Of a DNA stretch of 42,504 bases, positions 1-7,382 are shown piece after piece (positions within the stretch are counted from its first letter, which is position 1; the number at the start of each line of letters is the position of its first letter). Location: positions 1,395,717 through 1,438,220 of the forward strand of contig NZ_LR131147.1 in NCBI RefSeq assembly GCF_900626285.1, written 5' to 3'. Both the position numbers and the translations under genes were made by a program. Origin of the DNA: Intestinimonas massiliensis (ex Afouda et al. 2020). Lineage in GTDB: Bacteria > Bacillota > Clostridia > Oscillospirales > Oscillospiraceae. The notes below the pieces were generated by a model. It saw only the letters and a program-made list of their open reading frames with translations, ran no database searches and had not been told where the DNA came from.

Positions 1-707
1 AGGTAATAATATCGATCCTTCAGTTTCATGCAGGTAACATCGCTGACCCAAACACAGTTTGGAGCCTCTGCATGAAACTGCCGCTGTAAAATGTTAGCCT
101 TCCGCTCGTAGCTGTTGGATTTTTTCCACTGTCGTTTAGAGGTGGTCGATACGCTGCTCAACCCCATCTCGCTCATAAGTTCCCGTACCAATGTTGTGCC
201 AGCTCGATAACCTCGCTCATGAAGCACGGCACAGATCTTCTCGCCCCCGAATGTCTGTCTGCTTTCCTCAAAGATTTCCCGAATTGCCGTTCGCAATTCT
301 TCCCGATGTTTGGCATAGGAACTGTTATCCCGTTTGTTCCGCTTGATGTGATTGTAAAAGGTTCCCCTCGGAACATCTAAGGCTTCGCAAAGAATATGGA
401 CACTAAACTGGCCATAGAACGGCTCCAATATCGCAAGCTTCTCCTGAGTTGTAGCGTTGGCAATCGCAGGGATAGATTTTAGAACCGCAATGATTTGCTC
501 TTGCTTTTCGCAGCTGCGAAGAAGGCTGTCGAAATCTTTGGGGGTAACTTTACGGGCGCTGTTCTTGGATTCAACAGGCCGATAAGCCTGAATCCAACTG
601 TAAAAAGTGCTTCTGGAAATCTGGTGCTCATGGCAAATTTCAGCAACAGGCTTCCCGTTGTAATATAGGTTAACCAATGTTCGCTTTTCTTCCTCACTGT
701 AACGCAT
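1..707 (-). CDS. IS3-family transposase, N-terminal 235 residues (cut by window edge)
   Basis: The minus-strand frame starting at ATG 707 stays open to the window edge. An AAAGGAGA ribosome site lies 9 bases upstream. The product begins with a helix-turn-helix region (SRSTFYSWIQAYRP, about residues 31-44). A second HTH-like region of the IS3 OrfB type follows (VPRGTFYNHIKRN, then FGGEKICAVLHERGYRAG). The start of the RNase-H-like integrase core is visible at WVSDVTCMKLKDRYYY, whose Asp would be the first D of the DDE triad. The remaining catalytic residues lie outside the window. Many IS3 elements make OrfA and OrfB in two overlapping frames joined by -1 frameshifting, but here both parts read in one frame with no stop or shift over the visible 235 codons. 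Whether the element is active cannot be judged. Confidence 0.85.
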   Translation of the reverse strand, partial: MRYSEEEKRTLVNLYYNGKPVAEICHEHQISRSTFYSWIQAYRPVESKNSARKVTPKDFDSLLRSCEKQEQIIAVLKSIPAIANATTQEKLAILEPFYGQFSVHILCEALDVPRGTFYNHIKRNKRDNSSYAKHREELRTAIREIFEESRQTFGGEKICAVLHERGYRAGTTLVRELMSEMGLSSVSTTSKRQWKKSNSYERKANILQRQFHAEAPNCVWVSDVTCMKLKDRYYY

Positions 708-770
708 CCTATACGATCTCCTTTCACTTTATATGACTTTTTATGATGATTTAAGTGTATAAGGAGCCCA
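1..770 (-). mobile_element. IS3-family insertion sequence, partial (transposase-start end visible)
   Basis: The element runs off the left window edge. Its transposase reads on the minus strand, and the end lying upstream of that gene is probably at 770: on the minus strand the sequence there begins TGGGCTCCTTATACAC, and TG-initial ends are usual for IS3-family elements. The opposite end, the matching inverted repeat and the target duplication are outside the window, so the exact boundary is an inference. The element is clearly more AT-rich than the thiamine operon further right. Confidence 0.7.
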
Positions 771-896
771 TAAATACGACAAGGTAAAGTTTAAATGTGA
801 GAGGGACACGGCACAGTAAAGGTGCAAAAGAAACCTGCATTTGTACATTTGACCTTGAGGTCGGGAAGAGGTTTGAAAATGCCGGACAGAAATCGA

Positions 897-925
897 TTGT
901 AGAAAGAATAAAACCTTGCTATAAT
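897..925 (+). promoter_or_regulatory. sigma-A type promoter with extended -10
   Basis: TTGTAG (897-902), a 17-base spacer and TATAAT (920-925), with TG one base before the -10, forming an extended -10. It lies 60 bases upstream of the AlbA-domain gene start at 986. The rest of the 708-985 interval shows no gene. Confidence 0.7.
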
Positions 926-985
926 GAAAGTCATAATAATGGAAATAGTATTCCAATAAACCGATAATAAGGAGGCGAGGCCGAA

Positions 986-2620
986 TTGTATACCCCTATG
1001 ACGCTTGAAGAATTGATGGAAGCTCAGGAGGGCGAAGGGATTCAGTTTAAGGAAGCAAAGAACCGGTTTGATTTTGGAGAGGCACTTCGTTGCTGCTGTG
1101 CGCTTTCAAACTGTGGCGGGGGAAAACTTGTCTTTGGTATTTCGGATAAGCGTCCTCGACAAGTTGTCGGCAGCCAAGCATTTGAACAGCCCGAACGCAC
1201 ACGTAAGGGTTTAATCGATAAGCTGCACATTATGGTTGACTTTCAAGTTTATGAACATGAGGGTAAGCGTGTTTTAGTATTTGAGATAGCAGGTCGACCA
1301 GTTGGCCTGCCTGTGCAAGCTGATGGCGTTGCCTGGTGGTACGAAGGAGATAGTCTGATTCCTATGCCAGAAACCATTCGGCGACATATCTATGCGGAGG
1401 CAGGGATCGATTTTTCTGGCAGTATTTGCGTTGGGGCAACTCTTGATGATTTAGATCCGTCTGCTGTAGACGAGTTTCGCAACAAATGGGCTGAAAAAAG
1501 CAGCAATCGTCGGATCATGAGTCTTTCGCAAGAACAGCTTTTGCGAGACTGTGAAGCCGTTATTGACGAGGACGGAATTACATATGCGGCACTGGCGCTA
1601 TTTGGTAAACGAGCAGCGCTCGGAAAGTTTTTGCCACAAGCTGAAATCGTTTTTGAGTACCGCTCGTCAAATGCTTCTGGCCCAGCAAATCAGAGAGAGG
1701 AATTTCGGGTAGGATTTTTTTCTTGCTATAACCGTTTGTGGGAGCTTATTAATCTACGTAACGATAAGCAACACTATCAGGAAGGTTTTTTTGTTTACGA
1801 TATTCCCACATTTAACGAACGAGTTGTTCGTGAGGCGATCTTGAATGCAGTAAGTCACCGGAATTATCAAATGGGTGGGAGCGTGTTTATCCGACAGTAT
1901 CAAGATCGGCTTGTAGTAGAGAGTCCAGGAGGCTTTCCGAATGGAATCACGATTGAAAATATCCTGGACCGGCAATCGCCACGAAACCGCCGTATTGCTG
2001 AAATTTTAGCGCTTTGTGGTCTGGTTGAGCGCTCTGGTCAGGGAATGAACTTGATGTATGAGTGGAGCATTAAAGAGGCAAAACAACTGCCTGATTTCAC
2101 AGGTACAGATCAAGATTTTGTGAAATTAACTCTAAACGGTCTGGTGCTGGACGAAAAAATGTTATCGCTCATCAACCGCATAGGCGATGAGCGGATGGAG
2201 TCGTTGACTACTGGCGATTTCTTGGTAATTAACGCAATGTATCATGCAGAAAGCATTCCTCAGAATCTCAGGCAGAACTTAAAACGTTTGGAAAATTTGG
2301 GATTAGTAGAGCATATCGGTCGCAGCAAATATGTTCTGGCGCGCAGCCTATATGCCGCAGTTGGGAAATCCGGTGTACATACGCGGATTGTTGGTTTGGA
2401 TCGTGAAACAAACAAAGAGCTGCTGCTAAAGCACATCCGTGAAAATGGTGAGCACGGTACGCCACTCAGAGAATTGCAACAGGTACTACCTGGGCAAAGC
2501 CATAATCAACTACAGGTTCTTATGCGGGAGCTTCAGCGTGAAGAACGTGTATATTGCAAGGGTAAAACTCGCGGCGCAAAATGGTTTGCAAATGATTTTG
2601 GTTCGAGCACGGATGATTAA
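986..2620 (+). CDS. AlbA_2 (Schlafen-type) domain ATP-binding protein, putative transcriptional regulator
   Basis: The protein has 544 residues. The TTG start is chosen because GGAGG (971-975) sits 10 bases before it; the next ATG, at 998, is 22 bases away. The N-terminus matches the AlbA_2/Schlafen-like nucleic-acid-binding domain (EGEGIQFKEAKNRFDFGEAL, then CGGGKLVFGISD, about residues 16-55). The middle holds a GHKL-type ATPase of the HATPase_c_4 class: VREAILNAVSHRNY is the N-box, VESPGGFPNGIT the G1-like loop, and ERSGQGMNLM the G2-like loop (about residues 280-355). The last 70 residues look like a winged helix (TPLRELQQVLPG, then NQLQVLMRELQRE). Proteins of this architecture are usually annotated as transcriptional regulators or as accessory genes on mobile DNA, and the true target is unknown. 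The gene is AT-rich compared with the core region and lies beside an IS, so it was probably acquired horizontally. A defence role is possible but not shown. Confidence 0.8.
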   Translation: MYTPMTLEELMEAQEGEGIQFKEAKNRFDFGEALRCCCALSNCGGGKLVFGISDKRPRQVVGSQAFEQPERTRKGLIDKLHIMVDFQVYEHEGKRVLVFEIAGRPVGLPVQADGVAWWYEGDSLIPMPETIRRHIYAEAGIDFSGSICVGATLDDLDPSAVDEFRNKWAEKSSNRRIMSLSQEQLLRDCEAVIDEDGITYAALALFGKRAALGKFLPQAEIVFEYRSSNASGPANQREEFRVGFFSCYNRLWELINLRNDKQHYQEGFFVYDIPTFNERVVREAILNAVSHRNYQMGGSVFIRQYQDRLVVESPGGFPNGITIENILDRQSPRNRRIAEILALCGLVERSGQGMNLMYEWSIKEAKQLPDFTGTDQDFVKLTLNGLVLDEKMLSLINRIGDERMESLTTGDFLVINAMYHAESIPQNLRQNLKRLENLGLVEHIGRSKYVLARSLYAAVGKSGVHTRIVGLDRETNKELLLKHIRENGEHGTPLRELQQVLPGQSHNQLQVLMRELQREERVYCKGKTRGAKWFANDFGSSTDD

Positions 2621-2680
2621 ATGCGACTGAAATGCGACTGAGGTCTCATTTCAGTCGCATTCAAAAGCATTTCTTTTTAT
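2621..2680 (+). terminator. hairpin after the AlbA gene, probable terminator
   Basis: Perfect 14-bp arms ATGCGACTGAAATG (2621-2634) and CATTTCAGTCGCAT (2647-2660) start directly after the stop codon. A T-rich stretch follows at 2670-2678. The left arm overlaps a tandem repeat of the word ATGCGACTGA (2621 and 2632), so an alternative pairing with the second copy is possible. The U-tract is about 10 bases from the stem, which weakens the call. Confidence 0.5.
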
Positions 2681-2745
2681 TCAAATTACAATAGTTTGGT
2701 TTTAAATGCAGGCCTGAAAGCTGGCATCTATAGTGTTGCGATGTT

Positions 2746-2785
2746 CCAAAAAGAAGGACACGCTCAGGCGTGTCCTTCTTTTTGG
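2746..2785 (-). terminator. intrinsic terminator of the thiamine operon
   Basis: Perfect 18-bp arms (2746-2763 and 2768-2785) enclose a 4-base loop, and the 3' arm ends in a T-rich run. It lies 3 bases past the thiC stop. The hairpin is symmetric, so it could also stop transcription arriving from the left. Confidence 0.85.
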
Positions 2786-2788
2786 TTT

Positions 2789-4093
2789 TCACAGAATGTC
2801 GATGTACTCGCCGCTGAGAGCCTTGTTCATGCTGCGCACGGCGCAGAATTTGCCGCACATGGAGCAGCTGTCCTCGTGCTCCGGCGCCCGGTCCGCCCGG
2901 ATGCTCTTGGCCGTCTCCGGGTCGATGGAGCACTCCCACTGCTTCTCCCAGTCGAAGGTCCGCCGGGCGTCCGCCATGGCGTCGTCCAGGTCCCGGGCGT
3001 GGGGGATCTTCTTGGCGATGTCCGCCGCGTGGGCCGCGATCTTGGAGGCCACTATGCCCTGCTTCACGTCCTCCACATTGGGCAGGGCCAGGTGCTCCGC
3101 CGGGGTCACATAGCACAGGAAGGCCGCGCCGGAGGCCGCCGCAATGGCCCCGCCGATGGCGGAGGTGATGTGGTCGTAGCCCGGGGCAATGTCGGTGACG
3201 ATGGGGCCCAGCACGTAGAAGGGCGCCCCCATGCAGATGCTCTGCTGCATCTTCATGTTGGCCTCGATCTGGTCCAGGGGCACGTGGCCGGGGCCCTCCA
3301 CCATCACCTGCACGTCCCTGGCCCAGGCCCGGCGGGTCAGCTCGCCCAGGCGCACCAGCTCCTCGATCTGGCACACGTCGCTGGCGTCGGCCAGGCAGCC
3401 GGGACGGCAGGCATCTCCCAGGGAGATGGTCACGTCGTACTCCCGGCAGATGTCCAGGATCTCATCAAAATACTCGTAGAAGGGGTTCTCCTCCCCCGTC
3501 ATGCTCATCCAGGCAAAGACCAGGGAGCCGCCCCGGGAGACAATGTTCATCTTCCGCTTGTGGGTTTTGATCTGGTCGATGGTCTTGCGGGTGATGCCGC
3601 AGTGGAGGGTGACGAAGTCCACGCCGTCCTGGGCGTGGAGGCGGATCACGTCGATGAAGTCCCGGGCCGTCAGGGTAGCCAGGTCCCGCTGGTAGTGGAT
3701 GACGCTGTCGTAGACGGGCACGGTGCCGATCATGGCGGGGCACTCCCGGGTCAGCTTCTGCCGGAAGGGCTGGGTATTGCCGTGGGAGGACAGGTCCATG
3801 ATGGCCTCTGCCCCCATGTGGACCGCGGCCATGACCTTCTCCATCTCCACGTCATAGTCCTTGCAGTCCCGGGACACCCCCAGGTTCACGTTGATCTTGG
3901 TGCGCAGCATGGAGCCCACACCGTTGGGGTCCAGGCAGGTGTGGAGCCGGTTGGCGCAGATGGCCACCTGACCCCGGGCCACCAGGTCCCGGATCTCCTC
4001 CTCGGTGCGGTACTCCTTGGCGGCCACCGCCTTCATTTCGGGGGTGATGATCCCCTTTCGGGCCGCTTCCATCTGTGTGGCATACTCTCTCAT
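2789..4093 (-). CDS. thiC: phosphomethylpyrimidine synthase ThiC
   Basis: This radical-SAM-like enzyme converts aminoimidazole ribotide to HMP phosphate, the pyrimidine half of thiamine. It has 434 residues, the usual size for the shorter anaerobe/archaeal type. The ATG at 4093 (MREYATQMEAARKG) follows AAAGGAAG at 7 bases; the frame extends upstream into thiD, but that part is unlikely to be translated. Family signatures visible are VGSMLRTKINVNLG, DLSSHGNTQPFRQ, MVEGPGHVPLDQIE and the C-terminal cluster-binding cysteines CSMCGKFC. That motif has CX2CX3C spacing, one residue shorter than the CX2CX4C usually quoted for ThiC. The gene is last in the riboswitch-controlled operon, 14 bases after thiD, and is followed by a strong terminator. 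Benzimidazole-forming paralogues (BzaF type) look similar, but the thi context favours ThiC. Confidence 0.93.
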   Translation of the reverse strand: MREYATQMEAARKGIITPEMKAVAAKEYRTEEEIRDLVARGQVAICANRLHTCLDPNGVGSMLRTKINVNLGVSRDCKDYDVEMEKVMAAVHMGAEAIMDLSSHGNTQPFRQKLTRECPAMIGTVPVYDSVIHYQRDLATLTARDFIDVIRLHAQDGVDFVTLHCGITRKTIDQIKTHKRKMNIVSRGGSLVFAWMSMTGEENPFYEYFDEILDICREYDVTISLGDACRPGCLADASDVCQIEELVRLGELTRRAWARDVQVMVEGPGHVPLDQIEANMKMQQSICMGAPFYVLGPIVTDIAPGYDHITSAIGGAIAAASGAAFLCYVTPAEHLALPNVEDVKQGIVASKIAAHAADIAKKIPHARDLDDAMADARRTFDWEKQWECSIDPETAKSIRADRAPEHEDSCSMCGKFCAVRSMNKALSGEYIDIL

Positions 4094-4107
4094 GGTGATT
4101 CTTCCTT

Positions 4108-4920
4108 TCAGACTGATTGTTTTTCTTCGGCGAAAGTGCCGCTCAAAGCGAAGTTGTGGGCCATGGGTCCGCTGCCCTTCCCCAGATCCAGCATGGCCGC
4201 CAGAGCGCCGGAGATGTACTCCTTGGCTCTCTGGATGGACTCCTCCAGGGAGAAACCCTTGGCCAGATTGGACGCGATGGCGGAGGACAGGGTACAGCCG
4301 GTGCCGTGGGTGTTGGGATTGCGGATCCGCTTTCCCGGGAACCATTGAATGTGGCCGCCGGCGTACAGCAGGTCGTCGGCGTCGCTGACGCTGTGGCCCC
4401 CCTTCACCAGCACGGCGCAGCCGTGGGCCCGGGCGATGGCTTCGGCCGCCGCCTCCATGTCCCCCCTGCCCCGGATGGTCAGCCCGGACAGCGCCTCCGC
4501 CTCCGGGATGTTGGGGGTGACCAGGTCGGCCAGGGGCAGCAGCTCCCCCTTCAGGACGGAGACGGCCTCCGTCTCCATCAGGGCCGAGCCGCTGGTGGCC
4601 ACCATCACCGGGTCCACCACGATGCGCTCCGCCTTCCAGTCCGTCAGGGCCCGGGCGATGACCTGGATCAGGGCCCCGCCGGACACCATGCCGATCTTCA
4701 CCGCGTCGGGCCGGATGTCGGAAAAGATCATGTCCAGCTGCTGCCGGAGAAAATCCGGCGGCACCTCCAGGATCCCGGTGACGCCGGTGGTGTTCTGGGC
4801 GGTCAGCGCCGTAATAGCGCTCATGCCGTACACCCCGTTCATGGTCATGGTCTTCAGATCAGCCTGAATTCCGGCGCCTCCGCTGCAGTCGCTGCCTGCA
4901 ATGGTCAATGCTGTTTTCAT
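4108..4920 (-). CDS. thiD: hydroxymethylpyrimidine/phosphomethylpyrimidine kinase ThiD
   Basis: It phosphorylates HMP and HMP-P to HMP-PP, the pyrimidine substrate for ThiE. It has 270 residues from ATG 4920 (MKTALTIAGSDCSGGAGIQ), preceded by AAGGAGG at 7 bases; an upstream ATG 15 codons earlier has no comparable site. The ribokinase-fold signatures are IAGSDCSGGAGIQADLKT at the N-terminus, VVDPVMVATSGS in the middle, LVTPNIPEAEAL and the catalytic/anion-hole loop HGTGCTLSSAIA. The length is normal for a single-domain ThiD with no fused TenA or ThiE. It is fourth in the thi operon: a 77-base gap separates it from thiE upstream, and 14 bases separate it from thiC downstream. The gap to thiE holds a weak GCGGCA/TGCCGC hairpin of uncertain meaning. 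Confidence 0.95.
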   Translation of the reverse strand: MKTALTIAGSDCSGGAGIQADLKTMTMNGVYGMSAITALTAQNTTGVTGILEVPPDFLRQQLDMIFSDIRPDAVKIGMVSGGALIQVIARALTDWKAERIVVDPVMVATSGSALMETEAVSVLKGELLPLADLVTPNIPEAEALSGLTIRGRGDMEAAAEAIARAHGCAVLVKGGHSVSDADDLLYAGGHIQWFPGKRIRNPNTHGTGCTLSSAIASNLAKGFSLEESIQRAKEYISGALAAMLDLGKGSGPMAHNFALSGTFAEEKQSV

Positions 4921-4997
4921 GGGATTGCCTCCTTCTCGGTTCAGCATTGTTTTGTTAAGCGGCATAAGGTGGTGCCCCCAATGTGCCGCTGGATACG

Positions 4998-5633
4998 TTA
5001 TTCCTTCCTCAGCCCGTCAAAGGCCTGCCGCAGTCCCTCCGCCGCGGCCCTGGGGTCGTCCGCCTTCATGATGGCGGAGACCACGCAGATGCCCCCGATG
5101 GGGATGCCCTTCAGCACCCCCAGATTGTCCCGGTTCAGTCCGCCGATGGCGTTCACCGGGATGGGCACCGCTTTGCAGATCTCCCCCAGGGTTTCGGTGG
5201 AGGTGAGGACGGTGACCACCTTGGTGGTGGTGGGGTAGATGGCCCCCACCCCCAGGTAGTCCGCCCCCTGCCGCCAGGCCTCCAGGGCCTGGGGCACCGT
5301 CTTGGCGGTGGCCCCCACGATCCTGTCCGGGCCCAGGAGCTTTCTGGCCAGCTCCACCGGCATATCGGTCTGACCCACGTGGACCCCGTCGGTCTCCGCC
5401 GCCAGGGCCACGTCCACCCGGTCGTCCACCACCAGAGGCACCTGATAGCGCCGGGCGAGGGCGTGGACTTCCCGGGCCAGATGGATGTATGCCCGGGTGG
5501 AGCGCTCCTTCTCCCGCAGCTGCAGGAAGGTCACGCCCCCCTGGAGGGCCCGCTCCACCTTCTCCAGAAAGACCTCCTCCGGCAGGCCGGTGCTGTCGGT
5601 CACCAGGTACAGGGTGGTATCAAGCTTCTTCAT
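4998..5633 (-). CDS. thiE: thiamine-phosphate synthase ThiE
   Basis: It joins HMP-PP with thiazole phosphate to give thiamine phosphate. It has 211 residues from ATG 5633 (MKKLDTTLYLVTDS), with GGAGG 9 bases upstream; the ATG 8 codons earlier lies inside the thiM tail and lacks a site. The TIM-barrel signatures are FLQLREK near residue 45 (diphosphate/HMP binding), VVDDRVDVALA, DGVHVGQTDMP, GADYLGVGAIYPTTTK and IPVNAIGG near the C-terminus. The start overlaps the end of thiM (5620) by 14 bases, so translation is probably coupled. The length is normal and nothing is missing. Confidence 0.95.
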   Translation of the reverse strand: MKKLDTTLYLVTDSTGLPEEVFLEKVERALQGGVTFLQLREKERSTRAYIHLAREVHALARRYQVPLVVDDRVDVALAAETDGVHVGQTDMPVELARKLLGPDRIVGATAKTVPQALEAWRQGADYLGVGAIYPTTTKVVTVLTSTETLGEICKAVPIPVNAIGGLNRDNLGVLKGIPIGGICVVSAIMKADDPRAAAEGLRQAFDGLRKE

Positions 5634-6432
5634 GGTAAAATTCCTCCGTCCGTTCACAGGTCTGGATGGTATCCCCGTCCAGGGTGGAGAGCCGGTCCAT
5701 CAGATTCACCAGAAAGGTGCCGCTCCCCTTTGGGGTGGCCGCCTTCTCCCCCGCCGTTCCCAGGGTGACGCAGGCCGCCTCCGCCGCCGCCATGGGCTCC
5801 GCCGCCGTCAGGAAGCAGGCGCACAGGGCACCCAGCATACAGCCCGTTCCGGTGACGCTGCCCAGCTGGGGGGTGCCGTTGCGGACGGCCCTGGTCCGGC
5901 TCCCGTCGGTCACCAGGTCGGTCTCCCCGCTGGCCAGCACCACGCAGCCGTACCGGCGGGCCAGCGCCCCGGCGGCTTTTGCCGCTGCCGCCGGGGTCAG
6001 GGACCTGTCCCCGTCCACGCCGGAGGCGGTGTACTCCGGCCGGACCAGGGCGTTGATCTCGGCGTAATTGCCCTTGAGCACGGCGGGCGGGTATTGCTCC
6101 AGCAGCCGCCGGACATAGTCCCGGCGCATCCGGGAGCAGGCCACCCCCACCGCGTCCAGCACCACGGGCACCCCCTTTTCCCGGGCCGTCCCGGCGGCGC
6201 GGAGCATGGCCTCCATCCGCACGTCGGTGATGTTGCCCAGGTTGAGCAGCAGGGCCGCCGCCGTGGCGGTGATCTCCGCCACCTCCCGGGGGTGCTCCGC
6301 CATGATGGGCCGGGCCCCCAGGGCCAGCACGGCGTTGGCGCACTGGGTGATGGAGATGGGATTGGTGATGGCGTGGATCAGGGGGGCCTCCCGCCGCAGG
6401 GCCCGGAGCATGGGGTCGAACCGGTTACTCAC
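5620..6432 (-). CDS. thiM: hydroxyethylthiazole kinase ThiM
   Basis: It salvages hydroxyethylthiazole by phosphorylation, supplying the thiazole half for ThiE. It has 270 residues. Family signatures are HAITNPISITQCANAVLALGA near residue 20, VVLDAVGVACSRMR, LKGNYAEINAL and the glycine loop GSVTGTGCMLGALCACF near residue 195. Its start overlaps the end of thiW by 8 bases, and its end overlaps the thiE start. No thiazole-synthesis genes (thiG, thiH, thiS, thiF) occur in this operon, so here the thiazole moiety would come from salvage unless those genes lie elsewhere. Confidence 0.95.
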   Translation of the reverse strand: MSNRFDPMLRALRREAPLIHAITNPISITQCANAVLALGARPIMAEHPREVAEITATAAALLLNLGNITDVRMEAMLRAAGTAREKGVPVVLDAVGVACSRMRRDYVRRLLEQYPPAVLKGNYAEINALVRPEYTASGVDGDRSLTPAAAAKAAGALARRYGCVVLASGETDLVTDGSRTRAVRNGTPQLGSVTGTGCMLGALCACFLTAAEPMAAAEAACVTLGTAGEKAATPKGSGTFLVNLMDRLSTLDGDTIQTCERTEEFYHEEA

Positions 6433-7156
6433 GGGCCGCCGCCCCCTTCCTCCGGGTCTGGAGCAGGTAGTAGACCAGGGCGATGGCCGCGAACAGGAGC
6501 ACCGCCCCCCAGGCCGCCCAGTTCCACAGGGGTCCGGCGGTGGGGAACACCATGCCGGTGAGGATCTTGATGACCAGGTAGACGATCATCCCCAGGGCGG
6601 CGATGGCGGCGGCGTTGGACAGGGGGCTGCTCCCCTCCTCAAAGCTCCGGTCGGAGAGCATCCGCTGGAACCGGGGCAGCACCCCGGCCCGGGCCAGCTG
6701 CCGCAGGAACACGAAGGCCACCGAGCCGCCGATGAGGGTGCCGCACAGGAAGGAGGGCACGTAGAACAGCCAGCTCAGCCCCTCCCGGTGCACCAGCAGG
6801 GTCATCACCGGGTAGGAGACGATGGCGCCGATGATGCCGGTGCCCGCCACCTCCCCCAGGACGGCGCAGATCAGCTTCCCCCTGGAGGCCCGGTAGAGCA
6901 CCCCGGACAGGAAGGCGCCGAACACCGCCCCGGTGAGGGCCAGGGGCGGTATGCCCATGGCGCTCATGCGGATGATGCCGATGAGGGCGGCGCACAGCAG
7001 GGCGTACCAGGGGCCCATCAGCACGGCGCACACGATGTTGATCAGGTGGGCGGTGGGGCACATCCCCTCCACCCGCAGGATGGGGGAGATCACCACGCCG
7101 ATGGCCACCATCATGGCCAGAAACACCATGCGGAGGATCTTTTTGGAATGGTTCAT
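6425..7156 (-). CDS. thiW: ThiW family ECF-transporter substrate-binding (S) component, with C-terminal extension
   Basis: This is a predicted membrane S component of an energy-coupling-factor importer, thought to take up the thiazole precursor. The family match rests on the N-terminal 165 residues (LRMVFLAMMVAIGVVISP, then GMCPTAHLINIVCAVLMGPW) and the position between a TPP riboswitch and thiM. The ATG at 7156 has GAGGAA 6 bases upstream. The protein has 243 residues. Beyond residue 165 it carries about 80 more with two extra hydrophobic segments (AAAIAALGMIVYLVIKIL and WAAWGAVLLFAAIALVYYLL), longer than the ThiW proteins I know. The shared ATPase and T subunits are not in the window. Confidence 0.88.
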   Translation of the reverse strand: MNHSKKILRMVFLAMMVAIGVVISPILRVEGMCPTAHLINIVCAVLMGPWYALLCAALIGIIRMSAMGIPPLALTGAVFGAFLSGVLYRASRGKLICAVLGEVAGTGIIGAIVSYPVMTLLVHREGLSWLFYVPSFLCGTLIGGSVAFVFLRQLARAGVLPRFQRMLSDRSFEEGSSPLSNAAAIAALGMIVYLVIKILTGMVFPTAGPLWNWAAWGAVLLFAAIALVYYLLQTRRKGAAARE

Positions 7157-7192
7157 GGTCTGTTCCTCTTTTCCGGGGAAATGTCGGCACAG

Positions 7193-7227
7193 AAAAAGCG
7201 GGGACTACCCCTTCGGATAATCCCCGC
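7193..7227 (-). terminator. riboswitch expression-platform terminator
   Basis: On the minus strand GCGGGGA pairs with TCCCCGC, with further inner pairing around a GAAG loop, and a run of five T follows directly (7193-7197). It lies between the TPP aptamer and the thiW ribosome site. This is the expected layout for ligand-induced transcription termination. Confidence 0.85.
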
Positions 7228-7239
7228 GGCAAAGCGAAT

Positions 7240-7326
7240 CCATCTGTTTCCCTACGTTGGCATTACCCAAATCAGGTTATCGGTCTAAGGTCACACCTTA
7301 CTCTCAGCCTGTCACACAAGCTCCCG
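7240..7326 (-). ncRNA. TPP riboswitch (THI box) aptamer
   Basis: Read on the minus strand, the element contains the conserved GGCTGAGAGTAAGG block (HMP-binding arm). This is followed by ACCTGATTTGGGTAATGCC and AACGTAGGGAAA (diphosphate-binding arm and 3' strand), close to the THI-box consensus. It begins about 20 bases after its promoter -10 and precedes a terminator hairpin. It is expected to switch off thiW-thiM-thiE-thiD-thiC when thiamine diphosphate is abundant. Confidence 0.95.
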
Positions 7327-7346
7327 TTTTTTCAATTGTCTACCGC

Positions 7347-7375
7347 ATTATAGCCCCGCTATCGGGAAAATGCAA
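7347..7375 (-). promoter_or_regulatory. promoter of the thi operon
   Basis: Minus strand TTGCAT (7370-7375), 17-base spacer, TATAAT (7347-7352). It starts just after the stop of the upstream ProX-like gene, and the aptamer follows at once. Confidence 0.8.
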
Positions 7376-7382
7376 CCATTTT

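Noticed and set aside
479..727. Short minus-strand frame starting at ATG 727 over the transposase start
   Set aside because: It is out of frame with the transposase; its ATG lies before the AAAGGAGA site that serves the ATG at 707.
4094..4345. In-frame N-terminal extension of thiC into thiD
   Set aside because: The extra residues are unlike any ThiC, overlap thiD, and ATG 4093 has a good ribosome site and the expected N-terminus.
4921..4997. GCGGCA/TGCCGC hairpin between thiE and thiD
   Set aside because: The stem is only 6 bp with a 19-base loop and no T-tract, so it is too weak to call a terminator or regulator.
5725..5735. CCCCTTTGGGG, resembling the core of the regulator motif
   Set aside because: It lies inside thiM coding sequence, lacks the GAAAAT half and has no promoter at the matching distance.
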